5,851 bases of DNA. It comes from CALFCX01 sp964603025. GTDB lineage: Bacteria > Margulisbacteria > WOR-1 > JAKLHX01. The translations under genes were made by a program, and so were the position numbers. Positions 1-3,680 of the stretch are shown piece after piece (position 1 is the first letter of the stretch; every line of letters begins with the position of its first letter). The DNA lies in NCBI GenBank assembly GCA_964603025.1, contig CAZRTO010000063.1:1-5851 (forward strand), written 5' to 3'. The notes beneath the pieces are model-generated. The model was not told the origin of the DNA, made no database searches, and was given only the letters and a program-made list of their open reading frames with translations.

Positions 1-5
1 AATCC

Positions 6-10
6 GGAGA
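6..10 (+). promoter_or_regulatory. Shine-Dalgarno site for the first ssb (TTG start)
   Basis: GGAGA lies 6 bases before the TTG at 17-19. An in-frame TAA at 14-16 sits directly before that TTG, so no longer start is possible. The next in-frame ATG (83-85) would cut off the first OB-fold strand. The site therefore supports TTG as the true start. Confidence 0.7.
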
Positions 11-16
11 TGTTAA

Positions 17-427
17 TTGGCAAGCCTGAATAAGATAATACTGGTCGGCCGCCTCACCACCAACCCGGAGATCCGCACCACAATGGACGCGGTCCCCATG
101 ACAAGGTTCCAGCTGGCAGTCGACAGGGCAAGGTTCGGCGCGGCGCCCAAAGAGACAGATCTTGTGGATGTGATAGCGTGGCGCAATATAGCGGAATACG
201 CCTCCCAGAACCTGGCAAAAGGCAAGACCGCCCTGGTGGAAGGCCGCATACAGAACAGATCTTTTGAGACCAAAGAAGGCGTCAAAAGATACGTTACCGA
301 AGTGGTCGCGACCAATGTTGTGGCGCTGGACGCGAAGAGACCTTCCAAGGCCGCCGCGGAAGACCAGGCCCCGGTCCCGGACGCGGGGGACGGCGGAGGG
401 TATCTTGGAGAGGACCTGCCTTTTTAG
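17..427 (+). CDS. ssb: Single-stranded DNA-binding protein, first of a tandem pair
   Basis: This is a bacterial SSB of 136 residues, which coats single-stranded DNA during replication, recombination and repair. The N-terminus (LNKIILVGRLTTNPEIR) is the classic first strand pair of the SSB OB-fold. DVIAWRN carries Trp55, at the position of the DNA-stacking Trp54 of E. coli SSB, and KGKTALVEGRIQ is the usual central strand. The fold ends near residue 108. A short tail rich in Ala, Pro and Gly follows and finishes in the acidic tip GEDLPF, the type of C-terminal peptide that recruits replication and repair partners. The start is TTG with a good Shine-Dalgarno site. The gene abuts the second ssb without a spacer (TAG 425-427, ATG 428). 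Relative to its neighbour it is the less canonical copy: it lacks the usual TxSG turn after strand 1 and has a short strand 2-3 loop. The family call is certain. Which of the two copies is the main replicative SSB is not. Confidence 0.95.
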   Translation: MASLNKIILVGRLTTNPEIRTTMDAVPMTRFQLAVDRARFGAAPKETDLVDVIAWRNIAEYASQNLAKGKTALVEGRIQNRSFETKEGVKRYVTEVVATNVVALDAKRPSKAAAEDQAPVPDAGDGGGYLGEDLPF

Positions 428-841
428 ATGTATAACAAGGCGTTCTTGATAGGCAATCTGACCAGGGATCCCGAGGTGCGCTACACCACCTCCGGGATAG
501 CGATGGCCAGGTTTGCTATAGCGGTCAACAGGTTCACTTCCAAGTCGGCCGGGTCATCCGATGCCGGCAATGATGTTGATTTCATAAACATCGTGGCATG
601 GAGAAAACTGGCCGAGATCTGCAAGACATATCTTAAAAAAGGCCAGCCTGTGGCGATCGAAGGGGCCCTGCAGATCAGAAAGTACGAAAAGGACGGGCAG
701 CAAAAGGTTTTTGCCGAAGTAGTGGCGGAAAATATGCAGATGCTCGGCAGAAAACAGGACAGCGGGCAAAAAATTGTACAGGAAACGGCCGATACGGCCG
801 GGAACTCAATAAAATCTGACGATCAGGAGGTGCCGTTCTAA
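428..841 (+). CDS. ssb: Single-stranded DNA-binding protein, second of a tandem pair
   Basis: This is a second complete SSB, of 137 residues. YNKAFLIGNLTRDPEVRYT is close to the family consensus, followed by TTSG, MARFAIAVNR and DFINIVAWRK (Trp58). KKGQPVAIEGALQIRKY and the EVVAENMQML strand complete the OB-fold at about residue 110. The roughly 27-residue tail ends in the acidic tip DDQEVPF. It resembles its upstream neighbour only moderately, by eye under half identical over the OB-fold, so the pair is not a recent duplication. A GGAGAGG at 407-413 lies 14 bases before the ATG, which is longer than ideal. Translation is more likely maintained by coupling to the stop codon immediately before it. 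Its own stop overlaps the rpsR start (TAATG, 839-843). Of the two, this copy looks more like the standard ssb found between rpsF and rpsR in many bacteria. The two proteins could form mixed tetramers or serve different roles, but the sequence does not decide. Confidence 0.96.
   Translation: MYNKAFLIGNLTRDPEVRYTTSGIAMARFAIAVNRFTSKSAGSSDAGNDVDFINIVAWRKLAEICKTYLKKGQPVAIEGALQIRKYEKDGQQKVFAEVVAENMQMLGRKQDSGQKIVQETADTAGNSIKSDDQEVPF
825..830 (+). promoter_or_regulatory. Shine-Dalgarno site for rpsR
   Basis: AGGAGG is a full consensus site 10 bases before the ATG at 841. It lies inside the end of the second ssb and supports the ATG that overlaps the ssb stop codon. Confidence 0.75.
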
Positions 842-1122
842 TGGCAGAAGTCCGAAAGAAAAGTTTTGGCAGCGACAGGAGAGGACCCAGAAGGGAAGGC
901 CGTCCGGACGGCAGAAAGAGGCGCAAAAAACCGTGTTTCTTTTGTGCCAATAAGAACGTTCCGGATTTCAGGAATGCCGACCTCATGCGCAAGTTCATGA
1001 CCGAACGCGGCAAGATAATGACCCAAAGGTCGTCAGGATGCTGCGCTAAGCATCAGAGGGCGCTGGCAAAACAGATAAAAAGGGCAAGGCAGATAGGCTT
1101 TGTCCCGTACACGGCGGAGTGA
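841..1122 (+). CDS. rpsR: 30S ribosomal protein S18, zinc-binding (four-ligand) form
   Basis: This is small-subunit ribosomal protein bS18 (93 residues), which binds 16S rRNA on the platform next to S6. Residues 1-30 are a basic Arg/Lys/Gly-rich extension. The core then runs from KPCFFCANKNVPDF through LMRKFMTERGKIMTQR and the signature HQRALAKQIKRARQIGFVPYT. Cys32, Cys35, Cys68 and His71 form a CxxC...CxxH set, matching the zinc-containing paralogue type of S18 (as in mycobacterial S18-1) and not the zinc-free E. coli type. Cys67 is an extra cysteine next to the expected ligand. The start overlaps the ssb stop by one base and has a strong Shine-Dalgarno site. Position between ssb and rplI is the conserved order of this operon. 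All three Ile codons are ATA, and 11 of 16 Arg codons are AGA or AGG. Confidence 0.96.
   Translation: MAEVRKKSFGSDRRGPRREGRPDGRKRRKKPCFFCANKNVPDFRNADLMRKFMTERGKIMTQRSSGCCAKHQRALAKQIKRARQIGFVPYTAE
1116..1119 (+). promoter_or_regulatory. Shine-Dalgarno site that fixes the rplI start
   Basis: GGAG lies 10 bases before the ATG at 1130. The reading frame stays open upstream, and a TTG at 1100 could be read as an earlier start. That choice would overlap rpsR and add ten residues that do not belong to the L9 family, so ATG 1130 is preferred. Confidence 0.65.
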
Positions 1123-1129
1123 ACAAACG

Positions 1130-1582
1130 ATGAAAGTAATTCTTTTAAAGGATATGGTCAACATAGGCGACGAGAACGAGATAGTCAATGTTTCTGAAGG
1201 CTATGCCAGGAATTTTCTGATCCCGAAAAAGATAGCTGTAGAAGCGACCGAAGCGGCCGTCAAGCAGCTTGAGCGCGGCAGGAAAAAGATAGAGGCAAAG
1301 CTGGAGGAAAAGAAGAGCGCCCTCAGAGAGACCGCGAAAAAGATCGGCGCCCTGAACCTGGAGATAAAAGTCGATGTGGGCGATAATGGTAAAATGTTCG
1401 GATCGGTCACCCAGGCCGACGTGGCCTCCGCCATCAAGGAGCTGTCCGGGATCGAGCTGGACAAAAAGAAGATACAGATGGAGCACAGCCATCTGAAAGC
1501 CCTGGGGACATATCCGGTGACGGTCAGGCTCTATTCTGATATCGAGGCAAAGACCCAGGTAAGCGTGGTCCCGTCGGCCTGA
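1130..1582 (+). CDS. rplI: 50S ribosomal protein L9
   Basis: This is large-subunit ribosomal protein bL9 (150 residues, the usual size), an elongated protein bound to 23S rRNA near the L1 stalk that helps limit frameshifting. Residues 1-50 are the N-terminal RNA-binding domain: MKVILLKDMVNIGDENEIV is followed by the family signature GYARNFLIPKKIA (residues 24-36). Residues 40-75 form the long charged connecting helix (RGRKKIEAKLEEKKSALRET). The C-terminal domain follows, with the conserved KMFGSVT segment (88-94) and a final HLKALGTYPVTVRLY. The start is ATG at 1130, seven bases after the rpsR stop, with GGAG upstream. Starting here gives the canonical MKVIL N-terminus. It is the last ribosomal gene of the cluster, and uvrC follows after 31 bases. 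Of its 12 Ile codons six are ATA, notable for a gene expected to be highly expressed. Confidence 0.97.
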   Translation: MKVILLKDMVNIGDENEIVNVSEGYARNFLIPKKIAVEATEAAVKQLERGRKKIEAKLEEKKSALRETAKKIGALNLEIKVDVGDNGKMFGSVTQADVASAIKELSGIELDKKKIQMEHSHLKALGTYPVTVRLYSDIEAKTQVSVVPSA

Positions 1583-1613
1583 TCTTTCAGGGGCCGGCGA
1601 CCCTTTCTATATA

Positions 1614-2846
1614 ATGTCAAGGACAAGCATATTGAACGCGCTGCCGGACGCGTGCGGCGTCTATCTCCTAAAGGACGCTGCCGGCGACATCGTATACATA
1701 GGCAAATCCAACTCGATCAGGAAGAGAGTCTCCTCCCACTTACGCACCAAACTTGCGCAAAAAGTAAGTTCTGTCGACCATATACTCACCAAAGGGGAGC
1801 TGTCCGCGCTCATCCTTGAAGCCAAGCTGATCAAAAAGTTCCGCCCCCGCTACAACATTTCTATGAGGGACGATAAGCAATACCCGTATATCAGGCTTTC
1901 CATGAACGAGGAATTCCCGGCAGTAAAAATAGTGAGAAAGAAGGACCCTGACGGGGCGGCGTATTTCGGGCCGTTCAGGTCTGCCGGCGCGAGGCTTTTG
2001 GCTTCCGCCGCCGCCAGGATATTCGGTCTCAGGAAATGCTCTTCGGGAGTATTCAGAAAAAGGCAGCAGCCATGCCTTAATTTTTACATGAAAAGGTGCG
2101 CGGCCCCCTGCACCGGCGGTATCGGCCGCCGCGCCTACAGGGCTAGGGCGCTTCAGGCCAAGAAATTCTTTGAGTCCGGGCCAGACGGGCTGCTGAGCGG
2201 GCTAAAGAACAGGATGAACGCGGCAAGCGCGAAGAAAAAATATGAAGAAGCCGCGGCCTTGAGGGACAGGATATTTTTGATCGAGCGCTCTGTGGACTCT
2301 TATACGGGGAAAAAGACTACAGGGGTCAGGGACAGAGAGGCCCTGCAAGAGCTGATGCGCTATTTGCAGCTCAAGGCCCCGCCTTTCCGGATGGAGGCTT
2401 TTGACATATCAAATACGGGCCCTTCGCAGACCGTGGGCGCTATGGCCGTCTTTGTGAACGGAAAGCCATTAAAACAGGACTACCGCAGGTTTAAGATCTC
2501 TTCCAGGGAGCTTCCGAACGATATCGCGGCCATATACGAAACAGTCTACAGAAGGTATTCAGGCAGCCTGAAAGATAAGCTGCCGCTGCCTGATCTGGTG
2601 GTGGTGGACGGCGGTCCCGCGCAGAGATCAAGCGCCGAAAAAGCCATACGGGATGCCCGGCAGGAGCTGGCGCTTATCTCTCTGGCCAAGAAGAACGAAG
2701 AGATCTTTTGCTCGCAAACCTCCCGGCCGCTCGTGCTGCCCAGGGACTCCAAAGCGCTGCTTTTGCTCAGGGCAATAAGGGACGAAGTACATCGCTTTGC
2801 TGTTTCTTATCACAGGGCCCGCAGGCGTAAAACCCTGGTTTCATGA
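1614..2846 (+). CDS. uvrC: Compact UvrC excinuclease subunit lacking spacer and helix-hairpin-helix domains
   Basis: UvrC makes the two incisions either side of a DNA lesion in nucleotide excision repair, after UvrA and UvrB find it. This protein has 410 residues; typical UvrC has about 600.

Residues 10-90 are the GIY-YIG nuclease for the 3' cut: GVY 15-17, YIG 28-30, Arg38 and Glu69 are in place. Cys142, 154, 162 and 166 have the spacing X11-X7-X3 of E. coli UvrC, where they are proposed to hold an iron-sulfur cluster. The UVR helix pair that contacts UvrB is at about 197-231. Only about 30 residues then separate it from the RNase H-like nuclease, against about 160 in E. coli. The four acidic/His positions of that nuclease remain: Asp264 in EAFDISN, Asp303, Asp332 in VVVDGG and His393 in RDEVHRFA.

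The protein stops ten residues after HR at 400-401, where other UvrCs continue into a tandem helix-hairpin-helix. A TGA-TAG double stop follows and the next gene starts 21 bases later, so no lost domain is hidden in another frame. There is no clear Shine-Dalgarno site. Confidence 0.9.
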   Translation: MSRTSILNALPDACGVYLLKDAAGDIVYIGKSNSIRKRVSSHLRTKLAQKVSSVDHILTKGELSALILEAKLIKKFRPRYNISMRDDKQYPYIRLSMNEEFPAVKIVRKKDPDGAAYFGPFRSAGARLLASAAARIFGLRKCSSGVFRKRQQPCLNFYMKRCAAPCTGGIGRRAYRARALQAKKFFESGPDGLLSGLKNRMNAASAKKKYEEAAALRDRIFLIERSVDSYTGKKTTGVRDREALQELMRYLQLKAPPFRMEAFDISNTGPSQTVGAMAVFVNGKPLKQDYRRFKISSRELPNDIAAIYETVYRRYSGSLKDKLPLPDLVVVDGGPAQRSSAEKAIRDARQELALISLAKKNEEIFCSQTSRPLVLPRDSKALLLLRAIRDEVHRFAVSYHRARRRKTLVS

Positions 2847-2867
2847 TAGACTTTAATTGAAAAGCCC

Positions 2868-3530
2868 ATGCATAAAGGCGCATACTCTATATTGCTCCTG
2901 TTAGTTTTATGTTCGGCGGCGTCCGCCGCATCTCCGGAGGCGGGAAGCACCGGCCCGCAGAAGAAGTCGGTATCTTTCGGAGGGCAGCGGTCAGTTCCCG
3001 TGCCGTTGGGCAGGTCGAACCAAAAACCAGTTCCCTTCAAGTATTATTCCGCGGATACTCAGCTTGAGCAGCCGGAGAAGAAGTCCGGGCTTGAGGTAGG
3101 CATAAAGGCCGGCGCGAGCGCCGGCCTTACCGGAGCCGTAGGGGATGTCTCGTACTCTCTGGATCAGATACTCAGGGGGGCTTCGCTCAGAGGCAGTTTT
3201 GGGTATCTTACAGGTGCCGAGACGCAGCAGACCCGCCCGCTCAAACTTGCGACAGTGAATCTGGATGCCATATATTCCCTTGGGACCCTTAAAGCCTTTG
3301 ACTCCCCGCTGGATGTCTATGTTGGAGGCGGATTGATATATCCGTTCAAGGTGAACCGGGAAAGAAGCTCAGGAGCATGGGGAGCACACGCGTATTTTGG
3401 AAGCAGATACTCATTGCGCGATAACGTATCACTATACGGAGAACTGGCATATACCGGGATCAAGTACAACCCTGAGGAAACAGCTATCAAAGGCGTGGAA
3501 GCCATGCTCGGATACAGCTATTCTTTCTAA
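2868..3530 (+). CDS. Small outer-membrane beta-barrel protein with signal peptide, function unknown
   Basis: I do not recognise a named family. The 220-residue product begins with a signal peptide: one Lys, a hydrophobic run at residues 6-15, and a signal peptidase I site ASA|A after residue 20. Cys15 lacks Gly, Ala or Ser before it, so a lipoprotein site is unlikely. Residues 21-72 are a polar, Pro/Lys/Gln-rich stretch without hydrophobic segments.

From about residue 73 the chain alternates polar and hydrophobic residues in strands with Gly and aromatic belts, for example LEVGIKAGASAGL, SLRGSFGYLTG, LDVYVGGGLIYPF, AHAYFGSRYSL and VSLYGELAYTGIKY. The last strand ends LGYSYSF, and a C-terminal Phe is the usual barrel-assembly signal. 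Seven or eight strands can be counted, consistent with a small OmpA/OmpW-like or OMP_b-brl-type barrel.

The start is the only ATG after the in-frame TAG at 2847; no Shine-Dalgarno site is evident. It follows uvrC by 21 bases and may be co-transcribed, but a functional link is not apparent. Confidence 0.8.
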   Translation: MHKGAYSILLLLVLCSAASAASPEAGSTGPQKKSVSFGGQRSVPVPLGRSNQKPVPFKYYSADTQLEQPEKKSGLEVGIKAGASAGLTGAVGDVSYSLDQILRGASLRGSFGYLTGAETQQTRPLKLATVNLDAIYSLGTLKAFDSPLDVYVGGGLIYPFKVNRERSSGAWGAHAYFGSRYSLRDNVSLYGELAYTGIKYNPEETAIKGVEAMLGYSYSF

Positions 3531-3547
3531 AAAACGGCCCAAATAAG

Positions 3548-3584
3548 CCAAAAATGGCTAATTGACACAATGCCCCATTTTTGG
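3548..3584. repeat. Perfect 10-bp inverted repeat spanning the hypF promoter -35 box (putative operator)
   Basis: CCAAAAATGG (3548-3557) and CCATTTTTGG (3575-3584) are exact reverse complements separated by 17 bases. The centre of symmetry falls on the TTGACA -35 box, and the right arm ends exactly against the -10 hexamer. Each arm is also nearly palindromic on its own (CC, six A/T, GG), so each could be a protein-binding half or full site. Centre-to-centre distance is 27 bp. The left arm also sits inside a small hairpin (AGCCA/TGGCT, 3546-3559) that lacks a following T-run. Placement suggests repression by blocking RNA polymerase. The cognate regulator is not in the window. Confidence 0.55.
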
Positions 3585-3590
3585 TAAAAT
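3562..3590 (+). promoter_or_regulatory. Sigma70-type promoter for hypF
   Basis: TTGACA (3562-3567) is a perfect -35 hexamer. It is followed by the ideal 17-bp spacer and TAAAAT (3585-3590), a five-of-six match to the -10 consensus. Transcription would begin around 3597, giving a leader of roughly 85 bases before the GTG at 3681. It lies in the only sizeable intergenic gap, which separates hypF from the preceding genes. I found no convincing terminator or known riboswitch in the leader. Confidence 0.8.
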
Positions 3591-3665
3591 AATACTGTAA
3601 ATTGATACGGGACTCCCTCGGTTAAAACACCAACTTTTGAGAAGCCCCAGAGCACTGATTAAAAA

Positions 3666-3672
3666 AGAAGGA
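3666..3672 (+). promoter_or_regulatory. Shine-Dalgarno site for hypF (GTG start)
   Basis: AGAAGGA lies 8 bases before GTG 3681-3683. An in-frame TAA at 3660-3662 excludes any longer start, and the acylphosphatase domain begins within the first ten codons after the GTG. The GTG is therefore the start. Confidence 0.75.
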
Positions 3673-3680
3673 TTTTTGCT

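Noticed and set aside
1..16. Possible 3' end of rpsF (S6) ending at TAA 14-16, directly before the ssb start
   Set aside because: The gene order makes rpsF likely, but only four codons are visible in that frame. Another frame stays open to a TAA at 31-33, so neither identity nor frame can be supported.
1100..1129. N-terminal extension of rplI from the TTG at 1100
   Set aside because: It would overlap rpsR and add ten residues foreign to L9. ATG 1130 has its own Shine-Dalgarno site and gives the canonical MKVIL start.
1589..1607. Possible terminator after rplI (AGGG / CCCT followed by TTT)
   Set aside because: The stem is only four base pairs with an eight-base loop and three T residues, too weak to call.
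1610..1615. TATAAT at the uvrC start codon
   Set aside because: It overlaps the ATG itself and has no -35-like hexamer 16-18 bp upstream; a chance A/T-rich match.
2879..2912. Lipoprotein signal (Cys15) in the barrel protein
   Set aside because: The residue before Cys is Leu, which does not fit a lipobox, and an ASA|A signal peptidase I site follows at residue 20.
3546..3559. AGCCA/TGGCT hairpin as a rho-independent terminator of the barrel gene
   Set aside because: The stem is five base pairs and is followed by AATTGACA, with no T-run. It is better explained as part of the inverted repeat at the hypF promoter.
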